From NCBI GenBank assembly GCA_903813345.2, contig CAIIXF020000008.1:25158822-25222821 (forward strand): 64,000 bases of DNA. The letters are read 5' to 3'. This document shows positions 11,801 through 21,952 of this stretch, piece after piece. The notes beneath the pieces are model-generated. The model saw only the letters and a program-made list of their open reading frames with translations, was not told the DNA's origin and searched no databases. Source of the DNA: Owenia fusiformis. Taxonomy: Eukaryota; Annelida; Polychaeta; Sabellida; Oweniidae. How positions within the stretch are numbered: position 1 is the first letter of the stretch; each line of letters starts with the position of its first letter. A program made the position numbers and the translations under genes.

Positions 11801-13089
11801 AGTGTTCTATGATACAAAGTTTGTCTATGAAACGACCCTTCATGTTGATGAATAAAACAGACGGCATCGTTATAATCCAAATTCAAATCAAACTGGGTGC
11901 TACATGTCTGGTTTGAGATTAAGTAGGGAGGGAGGGTCGCAGTCGCTGAAACAAATACATCAATAATGAAATTTAAAAAAAGTGTCTACTCGAGAGCTAT
12001 CATTATGCCCTCTTTTTCGATGCCAAACAACACTGAGAATATACGTCAAAGCTATTTCTTGTTAATTGCTAAACATTATTTATCACAGGTGATGCATTGT
12101 ATTTCCACAGCAACATACTACACACAAGTGGGCGCAATCTGAGTGAGAATAGACGCTGGGCATTCCTTATGGCGTATACTCTCAAGTCCAACAGCCCTGT
12201 GTCCAAGACTTACGAGTCGCATCTTAACATGCATTACACCCCCTTAAATAAGGTAGATGATCTTTAATCAAAAGAAATAAGGTGATTTGTGGAAATCTAT
12301 ATGTAAGACTCTGGTGGTAAATAGTGCAGCTATATATTCGGATTAGCCATTTGTACATGCACTCTCCACTCTGATTTCTGATCATCACAAAAAGTTTATT
12401 TTTGGCCAAAAATAATTAAGATGTGAATTGAAATATGAGATGTATAGCAAGCAAGTCTCAATGCTGGTAGTATTTTCAAAATGTTTTATGCACAATTAAA
12501 TTTATGTGACAAATCAATAACTTCTTCAAAGAAGAAGTGCTCGAACTGAGACAAAATTGAAAACTAAATTTTCCATAAGGGTGATGCTTTCATGTACGCA
12601 GCAGGCATAATTATTCATGCTATCCATCGTTGTCACCTTAATGATGGTGTGGTCACTAAAGTTTTACCGTATGGTTATTTCATGTAAAATGTGCTATCAG
12701 TATCACGAGAAATACATTTTATAACTTTAAAATCAGTTGATGGGTTGCTCTCCCCCCAGTGTCTCAAGATTTATAGTTTAATTATTTTATGTACTTTTTG
12801 AAGATAATGCATTGGCCTTAAAATACATTTTTCTGTTGATCAGAAAATACTCACATTGAGGGTATATGCCGTCTGAAATCAAATGTTATTTTTGTCGGAG
12901 TACGTCCTTTTCTGTGGCTATTATGTTTATAACCATGAATTGATTATCTCCTTTTGTGTGTTTTTCAATCCTTAGGTTCCAAACACGGCGATTAAGGAGT
13001 GTAAAATACTCAGCAGTGAAAAGGGGAAAGACTATTTGAGTCCTTCGAAGAACATTGCAACATGTAAACATTACGATGTACAGAATTAG
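8842..13089 (+). CDS. Phytanoyl-CoA dioxygenase-family (PhyH) Fe(II)/2-oxoglutarate oxygenase, nine exons
   Basis: Exons: 8842-8862, 9907-9977, 10182-10266, 10536-10649, 11089-11183, 11318-11408, 11628-11757, 12089-12252 and 12976-13089. They sum to 885 nt, exactly 294 codons plus TAG, a normal length for this family. Every internal junction keeps frame and has AG acceptors and GT donors. Metal ligands are His125 and Asp127 ([10 protein letters not shown]) and the distal His214 (NILHTSG); Arg225 in ENRRWAF is the expected 2-oxoglutarate anchor. The family hydroxylates small substrates using Fe(II), O2 and 2-oxoglutarate. The closest remembered relatives are invertebrate proteins labelled proline-hydroxylase-like, so the substrate is unknown. 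No signal peptide or membrane segment is seen, so probably cytosolic. All key residues are present, so it looks functional. Introns 1 and 4 carry MITEs. Exon 1 is the weak point. Confidence 0.9.
9135..9772. mobile_element. Inverted-repeat element in intron 1 of the PhyH-family gene
   Basis: GCTGTTACGCGGTA at 9135-9148 is matched exactly by its reverse complement at 9759-9772. Each subterminal region holds several inverted and direct copies of a ten-to-fifteen-base word related to GCGGTATATGGCATA and CACCTGCGG, clustered at 9150-9380 and 9670-9750. The middle is plain AT-rich DNA. Target duplication is not resolved, so exact ends are uncertain. No transposase. Confidence 0.6.
9907..9977 (+). 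CDS. PhyH-family gene exon 2
   Basis: Encodes [20 protein letters not shown] and VII, ending in phase 2 before GTAAAG. TTTCAG precedes 9907; an alternative AG allows a start at 9899. The NENGFVIIR segment is the typical first strand of this family. Confidence 0.82.
10182..10266 (+). CDS. PhyH-family gene exon 3
   Basis: Encodes [15 protein letters not shown] and on to ENTWNQ, flanked by ATAG and GTAAGT. The LLDKDEV segment is the conserved first helix. Confidence 0.88.
10536..10649 (+). CDS. PhyH-family gene exon 4
   Basis: 38 codons, phase 0 at both ends (TTCAG before, GTAAGT after), containing [20 protein letters not shown], typical of this family's mid-region. Confidence 0.9.
10929..11023. 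mobile_element. Short mariner-like MITE in intron 4
   Basis: 95 bp with ends CAGGGGGGTCCAAAAAAGTG and, on the other strand, CAGGGTGGCCCAAAAAGTG. TA precedes the left end; the right flank is CA, so the TA duplication is incomplete. A one-ended relative (CAGGGTGGCCCCAAAATTAG) occurs near 57072. Confidence 0.55.
11089..11183 (+). CDS. PhyH-family gene exon 5 (HxD metal ligands)
   Basis: Encodes [18 protein letters not shown] through WNWHQDYG. His125 and Asp127 of the HxD iron triad lie here. Ends in phase 2 before GTAAAC. Confidence 0.93.
11318..11408 (+). CDS. PhyH-family gene exon 6
   Basis: Encodes [20 protein letters not shown] through CEKGNGCLQ; acceptor TTATAG, donor [23 protein letters not shown] is a core strand and turn of the double-stranded beta-helix. 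Confidence 0.93.
11628..11757 (+). CDS. PhyH-family gene exon 7
   Basis: Begins [13 protein letters not shown] (the family's VIPGSH-like turn) and ends with FVELEP plus the first base of Gly203. Acceptor GTTACAG, donor GTATAT. Confidence 0.93.
12089..12252 (+). CDS. PhyH-family gene exon 8 (distal His and Arg)
   Basis: Encodes [15 protein letters not shown] then [15 protein letters not shown]. His214 is the third iron ligand and Arg225 the likely 2-oxoglutarate-binding residue. Acceptor TCACAG, donor GTAGAT. Confidence 0.94.
12976..13089 (+). CDS. PhyH-family gene exon 9 (stop codon)
   Basis: 37 codons from [17 protein letters not shown] to CKHYDVQN, then TAG at 13087-13089. The acceptor CCTTAG joins exon 8 in phase 0. 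This C-terminal tail is less conserved, so its support comes mainly from splice phase and lack of stops. Confidence 0.78.
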   Translation, partial: VPNTAIKECKILSSEKGKDYLSPSKNIATCKHYDVQN

Positions 13090-13480
13090 ATTATATATAT
13101 ATAATCCACATAAAGGGATGCCTTAAGAGGGCCATCAGAATATGGTAGAATATGTTCTAACGTAAAATATTTGGGAATTCATGGGGTCAGATTAAAGCAC
13201 AGACCATAAAACCATAATTTGAGAATTATTCCATGTGAATTAAGACTATTAGTTCTTCTGAATTGGAGGGATTTCTCAAAACAAAAAAAATTTAAGACTT
13301 TAATTTCTGTTGCATTATTGGTTGCAAAAATATTGCACCACTGACTAGAAAGTTTTGTATGGTTGCACCCATATATTCATTTTTGAGGGAAAGTACATGT
13401 ATACAACCATTCGGCGTATATTCGAAACCCAAGTTAATTATTTGTATGCATATGCTATACTTGAACAATCAATCGTATCT

Positions 13481-13486
13481 AATAAA
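13481..13486 (+). promoter_or_regulatory. Possible polyadenylation signal of the PhyH-family gene
   Basis: First AATAAA in the expected orientation after the stop codon, about 390 bp downstream. Motif evidence only. Confidence 0.3.
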
Positions 13487-14119
13487 ATTTTGTTTTTGGC
13501 TATATATAAGGTCTTTTGTTTTCATTTGTATATCCAGACTGCTTACAGTCACCATTAGTGTTGTAATGTCATGTCACGACCGATTTGTATGAAACTCCTT
13601 CAGGTTCAAGCAAACTAATTGCCCTGTCACGTGTTAAAGTTTGAGCATCCAACTCCTCTTATTATGAAATCTAGAGCCAACGGTAAGAAAACTTTTTGAT
13701 CGACCCTTGTATCGTAAAACATTGCTCATTCTTTCAGACGTTCAATTTGATTATAAGGGGCTTTAAGTTTGCGCGGCAATTTTTTTCACAACCTAATCGT
13801 GAACGGAAAATAGCGTTTCATTTGTATGGGCGATTGGTCATACGAGGTTGGCGTTTCGATTTTATATGCAAGCTTAAACTCCTTGTTATCTATACATATC
13901 GTACAAAATTACATTGATGATGAAAGGAGCGAGACACTGAAAAGTATATAGTGCCCCTGCCCCTATAACATGCAAAAGAAAAGTTGATACAAGTTAGCAA
14001 TTGAAGATGACAAATGGGTATAGCCCCCCCCCCTTGTGGATTTTCCCCGGTACTTTTCTGTTGAGAAAAACTATTATTATAGCCGTTGTACCTATAGCTA
14101 CAGATAAACGATGTCTGCA
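13487..14119. other. Intergenic DNA, nothing recognised
   Basis: Contains small chance frames and a run of 10 C near 14024-14033. Confidence 0.4.
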
Positions 14120-14284
14120 AAACCATATAAAATCTTATAAAGTTGAAGAATATAAATTTGAACAGAATGAATTAAAAAGATTGTATGAATTGGAGGATTT
14201 AAATCCCTGGATGTATTGGCACTTGGTGGGTGTAAGGTGGGTGTAAGGTTAACTCCAATTTAATCCGACGTACACATTCCAATG

Positions 14285-15329
14285 AAATATTGTCAAACCC
14301 GAGTGATATTTGTGAAGAATGGCGAAATTACTTTAAAAACCTTGCCACTCCGGGTGATAATCAGAACTTCGATCCCAACCACGAATTGGTAGTCAACAAC
14401 GCCATAGAGCGTATGTTGACTGAATCTAGCAATTATGAGGATACCGTGTTATGTGATGACTGATGAAGAGATCTTAAATGCTATTCTTTCCCTGAATTTG
14501 AAACGTGCAACTGGTTTTGACAATGTTTCAGCGGAATATGTTTGTTCCATAGTAGTTAAGATATTAATACAAAATATAATTGGCAATGAATTTATTCCAC
14601 AAAATTTTCAAATGGGTATGTTATTGCCACTTTTAAAGTCAGGTAACCGTGATCCATTATAACAGGACAATTTTAGAGGAATAACTCTCATGAGAGTCTT
14701 AAGAACGATCTTTGACAATATCGTTCTAAGCAAAAGTAAGCCCACTATTCTAAAACATATTCCCCAACTGCAGGGAGCGTCACAAGATGGCTGCTCATCG
14801 GTTCACACTTCTCTGATTTTGCAAGAAGCACTAGCTCATAATCTCGATAAGCGAGAGAATGTGTATGTTTGTGCAATTGATATTCGTAAAACTTTTGATA
14901 ATGTGTATTTGAATGGGCTACTTTTTAAACTGTCTAACATAGGTATTAATGGAAAATTGTGGAGAATACTAGGCTACACAAGTCCTACAATAATTACAAA
15001 TCATGGTGCGAGTAAATAACATGCTGTCTGATCCATTCGATGTACTCCAGGGGGTCCATCAAGGTGGGGTCTATTCCATGCTGATGTACCAATTGTTCAA
15101 TGCTGACTTACTAACTGAGTTACAAGCCCTGGGCATAGGTGCATCGGTGGGGGAAATGGATGTCACCTGTCCTGCATATGCAGACGATACCTCTTTTCTA
15201 ACTACTAGTACTACTAGTACGACATCTATGAATACATTACTTAATTTAGCTTATAATCACAGTATGAAATGGAGATATGAAATTCATCCTGGCAAATGCA
15301 ATATAATGATTTATGGTGATAGAGATCAT
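14285..15329 (+). pseudogene. LINE reverse transcriptase, fingers and palm (decayed)
   Basis: Visible in order: linker with NPSDICEEWRNYFKNLATPG, MTDEEILNAILSLNLKRATGFD, QDNFRGITLM, palm motif A as AIDIRKTFDNVY, LQGVHQGGVYSMLMYQL (motif B), and the catalytic YADD at 15177-15188 in CPAYADDTSF, then KWRYEIHPGKCNIMIYGD. This segment converts RNA to DNA in target-primed retrotransposition. Damage includes a frameshift near 14450, an in-frame stop at 14660 and a frameshift near 15000, so it is dead. The reading frame continues into 16592 once the inserted element is skipped (GDRDH then AVEPVFKIGN). It is unrelated to the LINE fragment at 5424-5953. Confidence 0.9.
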
Positions 15330-16591
15330 CACACTACCCTACCTCGATAGCGCATGCGCAATTTTTTTGGCTTTCAGCCACGTCGCTTTTGAGTATTTCG
15401 ACTGCTTAGTCAGAAGGTTAATACGTTTGGTGCTCGGAGTGAGTCAATATTGCTATTCGGTGAACTTCAGTGGTACAATAGTGATGTCCATGTTCCAAGT
15501 TATATGATAGTTGAAGAAAGAATGTAAATAATATCGTTTTAAATTTTAAAATATTTGATATGTCATAGTACACGGTACACAGTTGCAAAAGTTGATCAAT
15601 ACAGGGTACAAGGAATGTAAATTGCTCAATAGTACAGGGAGCGAGAAAGTAAGCTGATTATACAGACATACAATGTCCCGATCTCATGTACATTTACGTT
15701 GCAAACAGTGAAAATAATGCTAAAAAAGGCCGCCTGTTGATGCTTTGAGGTGTCATCAATTGTTATTTAATCCAAATAAAGTAAACATTATTTTGTAGAT
15801 TTATATAACGCCTTGAATGGTCTAATTCACTACCGTTCTCAAAAACCGATCATTCAAAATATTTTGTTCAAAATACCATCATGCCACGACTTGAGAGAAT
15901 TTTGTTCTTCACGATTTGCTATAGCGCTGATATGACTTCGTATTTCTCTATTATTGTAAAAAACTAATACCAGATCGATGAAGTCTTAGATGACGTGTTG
16001 AATGTCAGATGTTTTTGGATGGTATCTGCTCCAGTGATTTTGTATTTAATCATGAAACGCTCATCACACCTCGAAACAAACATTATCCTCTTTGTGACAA
16101 GAGGAAAAATGTTTCACAATATGTTATGCCTTACGGCAAAGTAAAGATACATTTCTGGGACGACGTTTTTTGCATCTTAAGATTTTAGAAAAACAATTAA
16201 TTCACAAAAATACAGTTGAATAACATACTGGAAAACGTATCCACATATAACACGATGACACAGTTTAAATGACAGTTAACTGTTTTTTTTGTTGTTACAT
16301 ATCAATGTTACATGCTCCCTGTACGTTGATAGATTTACTGAAATGTATCGTGTATTGCATTGAGTTTTGCTTCACTGCGCCCACTATTATCTATCTTTGC
16401 CTATAGTGTTTTTTTGCCAACAATATTCTACAAGCTGCTCGATGAATCAATTCTATGTCTGGTAGAATACTAGAAATAAATGTAAAATGTATTTTACGTT
16501 CAGAAATATGGAACTAAACCCACGTCCTCCATTTGCAACTTAGCTGTACCCTGTTTCCCTTTTAAACGTGGTCACGTGGTAGGGTAGTGTG
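15330..16591. mobile_element. Non-autonomous DNA transposon inserted in the LINE, 5-bp target duplication
   Basis: Ends CACACTACCCTACC and GGTAGGGTAGTGTG form a 14-bp perfect inverted repeat. ATCAT duplicates at 15325-15329 and 16592-16596. Removing the element plus one ATCAT restores the LINE frame exactly, which confirms ends and duplication. The 1,262-bp interior has no coding region. The duplication length is not the hAT 8 bp seen at 42-690. Confidence 0.82.
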
Positions 16592-16696
16592 ATCATGCAG
16601 TGGAACCAGTGTTTAAAATTGGTAATAGAAATGTTAATGTTGTTCAGAAACAAATACATGTAGGTATACGATTATCAGTTAATCGTGACATTAGTA
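16592..16696 (+). pseudogene. LINE reverse transcriptase, middle piece between two insertions
   Basis: Reads AVEPVFKIGNRNVNVVQKQI and on to RLSVNRDIST, directly following GDRDH at the end of the previous piece. A 105-bp island of LINE between two DNA transposons. Confidence 0.8.
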
Positions 16697-17037
16697 CAAT
16701 AACGTCATTTCTAAGGGCAATATAGTGAAATATTGGACCGAGGGCCGAAGGCCCAAGGTCCAATATTTCACTATATTGCTCGCAGAAATGACGTTATTAG
16801 TATTATTACCACCGTTAACGACCAAGACTGAAACAGCAAGAAAATCTTACGCATTGAACGATATCTAATTTCCCGGGGAAAATTGCCGGTCCAGAATACA
16901 TTCTAGACCGGTCCATATGGACCACCACTATGACGTCACACATTTCTCAGGTCGATATAGTAAAATGAACGCCTTCTAAACTAGCACTAAAACCCCTAGA
17001 ACTGGCCCGGCAAGGTGGTAATAATATACAATTATTG

Positions 17038-17102
17038 ACCTCTCCAGAGGTTTACTGTCAAAATTATATATAATTTTGACAGTAAACCGAATGGAGAGGT
17101 CT
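17038..17102. repeat. 65-bp palindrome inside the foldback transposon
   Basis: GACCTCTCC...GGTTTACTGTCAAAATTATA is followed by its complement, giving a stem of about 28 bp with one small interruption (AGA versus GAAT). Confidence 0.75.
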
Positions 17103-17169
17103 ATAATTGTTTTGTTAGTCCGAAGAATATCTTAGATTTTTCTGACCCTTGAAGTTGACTTGAAGTTGG

Positions 17170-17274
17170 ATCCAGACCCTCGAGACGTTCATGTTGTATT
17201 TCAGTATATCGGCAGTAAGTTCACTCAATGGAGTCAAATTACTCTCCTGGGCGAAGTCCACTAAAAGCTTTGTA
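17170..17274 (-). pseudogene. Partial duplicate of the gene fragment at 17852-18109
   Basis: 105 bp matching 17898-17978 almost exactly, but retaining 24 bp (encoding DILKYNMN on the minus strand) that the other copy lacks. It encodes KLLVDFAQESNLTPLSELTA followed by that segment and VSRVWI. Confidence 0.6.
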
Positions 17275-17280
17275 GGGGAA

Positions 17281-17711
17281 GTGGTCCTAATTATCGCACG
17301 GTCCTAATTATCGCACGATTGTCCTAAATAGCTAAAATATGCACCCACCATCTTTTAAACCAGTGTTACGAAAAACAGTTCAACACCATTACTCCCAATC
17401 TTCATGATTTATTCATATATTTAGAAATATCTCTTCATTTTTTAAGAATTGTTTACTTCCTCCATTGTCATAAATGCTTTTGCGCAAGAAGTGAAATTTG
17501 TCTGACAAATTTTGACCCCCTCCAAATAAAGACAGAAAAGTAAGTGTATAATGTATATTTTGTTGATATTTTACACTAAAACTGATAGAAAAATGATTAC
17601 AGCATATGTATGTATCTGTTATAAACAGAGAAATGTATACCAGTATCGTGAAATGACATCTGAAACATAACTGTGCGATAATTAGGACGACTGTGCGATA
17701 ATTAGGACCAC
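17281..17711. mobile_element. Nested element with GTGGTCCTAATTATCGCAC termini
   Basis: The left end carries two tandem copies of TCCTAATTATCGCAC and the right end two copies in inverse orientation, giving about 19 bp of perfect outer inverted repeat. 431 bp, AT-rich, no credible gene. It separates the two copies of the duplicated gene fragment. No target duplication seen. Confidence 0.6.
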
Positions 17712-17851
17712 CGCACATGCGAGTCTAAGGGGTCTTAAAGTGTTAGCGTTCGGAGATTGAGAAATGTCAAACACTACTTAGATTTTAGAGGAAAGGTTGA
17801 TCTTTCGTCTCATATTCTCAAAGTAAGTTGAAGTTATCATATTTGAAATCG

Positions 17852-18109
17852 TCAGTAGTTTCCCTGAGTACCCGTGCGATGATAGGACGACTTCAAAATC
17901 CAGACCCTCGAGACGGCAGTAAGTTCACTCAATGGAGTCAAATTACTCTCCTGGGCGAAGTCCACTAAAAGCTTTGTACAAAGTTTTAGATTTTTCTTCG
18001 TATTTTGACTGTCTTTACTCTCTAAGAGACTAATAATATCCTCATCTTCAACATTTTTGAAACGGCTAGTGCTAGCGGCGGCCATTTTATCGTCTGATAA
18101 TGACGTCAT
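17852..18109 (-). pseudogene. N-terminal fragment of a Crypton/QRICH1-like protein carried in the transposon
   Basis: 85 codons beginning MTSLSDDKMAAAS, then FKNVEDEDIISLLESKDSQN and TKKNLKLCTKLLVDFAQES. The pattern of an acidic helix followed by an SKNTKK-like stretch and a helical segment resembles, from memory, the N-terminal region of Crypton-derived tyrosine-recombinase proteins (DUF3504/QRICH1-ZMYM group). None of the catalytic recombinase region is present, so it is a fragment. The last codons (LKSSYHRTGTQGNY) are unrelated. It could equally be a captured host exon. Part of it is duplicated at 17170-17274. Confidence 0.45.
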
Positions 18110-18295
18110 TTTAGTGGAATGCTGGGAATATTATTCACCGGCAATGCATTGCGCGGTGTACAGTTAAAATTATTCACCGCTCGTTGACCAATCAAAATCG
18201 AGTATTTCAACTGAGGTACTGACAATACATATTATTCACCTTGCCGGGCCAGTTCTAGGGGTTTTAGTGCTAGTTTAGAAGGCGTTTATTTTACT

Positions 18296-18731
18296 TTATT
18301 ATATAAGCTTACCTCAAATGTATTCTAGATGCTCATTGGCTTATTCATGGTCACATGACATGGAATAGATGAACTAATTCCCTGGAAAGTCCTAAATCCC
18401 TGCTTTCAGGGAAGATGAATTGTACAAATCACCAGTTAGGTCATGTGACCAGTCAATAGTACATTTTATCTTCCCCCAAATCTGAGATTATAGGAGATGA
18501 AAGGTAAACTCCCTTTAAATGCCAATAAGAACCTGTGAACATTTGATATTGCAATGAGAAGACTTCTCATTTTGTTTTTGTTTACAGAGTACTTATCAGG
18601 TATATAATAAAACAAATAGTGACTGCCACATTTTCGGGAAATAGTGTAAAAATTTTCCTCTCGGGAATATCCTGTCCACTGACATGTACCCGAGGCTGCT
18701 ATTTCCCTCAATGGCAGTCACTATTTGTACA
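18296..18731. mobile_element. Insertion in the right arm of the foldback transposon
   Basis: Comparison with the left arm shows extra DNA between TTTTACT and ATATCGAC. Inside, AAATAGTGACTGCCA near 18614 and its inverse near 18713 form an inverted repeat, so at least part of this block is another small foldback element. Boundaries are approximate. Confidence 0.5.
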
Positions 18732-18995
18732 ATATCGACATGAGAAATGTGTGACGTCATAGTGGTGGTCCATATGGACCGGTCTAGAATATATTCTGGA
18801 CCGGCAATTTTCCCCGGGAAATTAGATATCGTTCAATGCGTAAGATTTTCTTGCTGTTTCAGTCCTGGTCGTTAACGGTGGTAATAATACTAATAACGTC
18901 ATTTCTGCGAGCGATATAGTGAAATATTGGACCTTGGGCCTTCGGCCCTTGGTCCAATATTTCACTATATCGCCCTTAGAAATGACGTTATTGTA

Positions 18996-20012
18996 CTATT
19001 TTATTGACGCTATAAGCTCAGGTAAACGGAAATATTATTCACTCATCGGACTGGGCATCCTCCGATCACAGGGCTTCAAAATCCAGAATATATTCTTTCT
19101 TTTTCTAGACACCTGGTTAGGGGGATGCGGACTGGGTGGCAACTGTGGGAGACTTTGTCCTTTAACAGCATCACGACTGTATTGGGCAATATCTGTTCCT
19201 ACAATGCTCTATGGAAGCCCTTTAATAACATACTCAGTACTCAGGCAGGGGCATAGAAAAACTTGAATTAGCACATAGAACAATTGGTAAGCGTATTCAA
19301 TGCCTACCAAAATTCTCAGACAACATATTTGCCACCGAGCCTCTGGGTTGGTTGAATTTAGAATTCAGAAGTGTAATAGATAAACTGATGTTCTTCTTAA
19401 TGCTAATGAAATTGCAAATCAAAAATATTTACAAACAAATCCTCATATTTCGAGCCACCGAATAAGAGCATAATGGTAACATCGGAGTCTTCATACGATT
19501 TGAAATACTCTGATAAGGTTCAATTTATTGGACACGGCAAAAAACATGTTAAACACTGGTATTTATTCCTCAAAATCAGAGTGGCACAAATTAGAAGTAG
19601 GACGGGTAAGATACACTCAGAAACTTAACTTAATGATTAACTGTACTTTGAAATATTCTACCCTTTTGTATATTCGAATAAGATGTTCATTTAAACCACT
19701 AATCTAGTGGGTACTGTGCAACAGATATCCCGTGCAACAGATATCCTGATAAATGCATATATTTTAAACTTATGGTTAAGCTATTAACAAATCAAACATT
19801 GAATGGAAACGATAAATGGGGCAATAAAAATGCCTTATATGTAATTCCGGCGAGATTGAGACATTACAACATTTTACTATATTTTGTAGCTCTCTAGATG
19901 CTGAAAGGGTAGCTCTACTGGCCCTTTTTAAAATGGGAGAAGATAATGTACTCCAGATTTTTAAAGAGGATCATGACTTTAATATGATTTTAAAGGCCAA
20001 GGCAACCTGTTG
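18996..20012 (+). pseudogene. LINE reverse transcriptase thumb and C-terminal region
   Basis: Reads IDAISSGKRKYYSLIGLGIL, then CPLTASRLYWAISVPTMLYG, then in another frame LELAHRTIGKRIQCLPKFSD and NIFATEPLGWLNLEFR, and NTGIYSSKSEWHKLEVGRVR, ending near ALFKMGEDNVLQIFKEDHDF. Several frameshifts separate the pieces. These are the C-terminal motifs expected after YADD in this LINE type and match the split halves upstream. Confidence 0.8.
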
Positions 20013-20054
20013 AAAATTTTAATGTACGCACATAGAAATAATGTGGTAATAAAG

Positions 20055-20089
20055 GATACAATACAATACAATACAATACAATACAATAA
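20055..20089 (+). repeat. ATACA microsatellite forming the LINE 3' tail
   Basis: About six and a half copies of a 5-bp unit immediately after the LINE coding remnant. Confidence 0.8.
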
Positions 20090-21952
20090 CCATATCTTTA
20101 TTTGTTTTGTAGAAATAATTTTTTGTCTCCCCTACCCCAAGATTTTTCCATTTCGCGGCTATTTTTAGTCATTTTTCCATCTTGATATGCATATAATTTA
20201 CAGACTTGATAATATATTGGTTGTTTTGAAATGAAAAAATCCGCCCGAGCAAGTTTGTGGGTCACTTTTCGTCAAATTAATTGATGTTTTACCCTCACCC
20301 CCAGGGGGTAGCAGGGGGGAAATAGTGATCATGATAAAAAAGAATTTGCACAAATAACTTACTCACAGAATACTATATTTTTCACATTGACCCCAACCCT
20401 CTGTTGAAGCAGGGGTAGCGCTATTATAAATTTTTCTCTCCATATCTATTGACACATCGCTGTCATACTTTATGGATCTATCAAATGATATTCAAGCAAT
20501 GTTGTTGAATTTTTATATTGGGTTTGATGCACCGAAATAAAACTAATGAGAGAAAACTTCTGAAACTTCTGAAACTAAATATACTCAATATTGAATTGGA
20601 GTGGGAGGGGGCAGTAAAAGGCTTAAAATCACATTTAATACAAAATGTCCTGAAAATATCTAATAAGTAGCACATATCAATTGACCATCATTTTTTCATA
20701 TTTAACTGCAATGCATTATATCACCAATGACTGCATCCAAGGTCACTCCTTATGTGGTTGTTAAGGTAACATTTTGACTCTACAGATTAAAATTGACGCT
20801 TTCCCAATTTCATTGAAAACATGTTCTTTTTTAGTGATTTCATATTTAAGTGACATAGTAGAGAATATTTTGCGTTGTGTGAAAAGAATTTAAGCCCAAG
20901 ACTCAATGGATTGTGGGGTTTGTCACGGTCACGGGGTTTGTTTCCTGAAATCAGAAATTAACACTCCATGCTGCAAATCTCGTGCAAATTTTGGAAAGCA
21001 ACACTTCAAGAAATGGTCATTCCACATTGCACTGAGTACGAACGGATTGAACGTACTTTCGGAACCGTTTGGGGTCTATTCACAAACTACATGAACGTAC
21101 TGGACAGGGTACGTTCACCAGAACTTGGAGTGTGCTCAGAATCTTCTGGCCACGTTAGAGCAATTAGAACGAATAGCAATGTCATAATAATGTGCTTAGA
21201 CGAGCTGGACGTGTAACGAACGGAATTGTCGTACTTTAATCCTACTAGAGACGTTTTTAGAACGAGTTGAACTGTCTTGAAACCCATTGAGAACGAGTCA
21301 GAATTAATTGCAAACGCATTTAAACTGATTAAGAACGTTTTAAAGACTGCTTATGAACGACTTTAATAGCAAAAACATAGCTATCGCACCAAACCCAGTT
21401 CCCAAGCGCTCTTCAAAACGCTGTCGAACTGGTGTGCAAACGATACGAACGTAGCTGCAACTTTTACGGTCTATTAACGAACTTCATGGACGTGCCAGTC
21501 CAATGAGAAGGTGATTTAGAATTTTGACATCGTTTTGACTTCGACCCTACTAAGGACACATTAACGACTGCAATCGGGTATTAATCGCAGTAAGCTTACG
21601 TGTCGACACCGATATAGTGCGACCTGAACGAACTGCGAATGAGATGGACGTATTGGAAGACTGTTTATGAACGAAATATAAACGAAGTAGCTAATTATTT
21701 TAGACATATTTCCCGACCACAGCCAGATTTAGCCCGTTTTACTGCATGATAGAGGGGGGGGGGGGGTTATCCTGATTGCAAGCCTACACGATGATTTCTG
21801 ACATATAAGTCACACTCACACCCGACTGCACAGCGTCGCCATAATTTACGTTCTAAGCTCGTCGCCTACGATGTCTCTACGGTTCCCGTCCGCCATCTTT
21901 GATGCGAAGGTAACGGCCGTTACATTCGCTTGATACTAACCAGTGCTATAGA
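20090..21952. other. Intergenic DNA without a supported gene
   Basis: 20,090-20,950 is AT-rich. 20,960-21,700 is richer in CpG and in GAACG/CGTTC words but no clear period could be defined. A run of about 14 G lies near 21753-21767. The small frames on both strands around 20,968-21,287 have no recognisable domain. Confidence 0.4.

Larger units (their letters stand above)
16697..18993. mobile_element. Long-inverted-repeat DNA transposon with hairpin termini, inserted in the LINE
   Basis: Ends CAATAACGTCATTTCT and its complement are flanked by TA (or GTAC if the element starts at AATAACG). The outer repeats extend for about 330 bp on the left (16697-17030) and, after skipping an insertion, correspond to 18235-18295 plus 18732-18993. 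Each terminus is itself a ~103-bp palindrome (16697-16799 and 18890-18993). The interior holds a host-like gene fragment, a nested element and a 65-bp palindrome. No transposase recognised; superfamily open (a TA duplication would suit Tc1/mariner). Confidence 0.75.
14120..20089 (+). mobile_element. 5'-truncated non-LTR retrotransposon (LINE) split by two DNA transposons
   Basis: LINE sequence lies at 14120-15329, 16592-16696 and 18996-20089. The pieces read in order through the linker (ELEDLNPWMYWHLV), reverse transcriptase fingers and palm, thumb and C-terminal region. They end in a 3' tail of ATACA repeats at about 20055-20089, a usual feature of some LINE 3' ends. The endonuclease part is missing, so the copy was probably truncated at insertion. 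Elements at 15330-16591 and 16697-18993 interrupt it. Clade not assigned. Confidence 0.85.
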
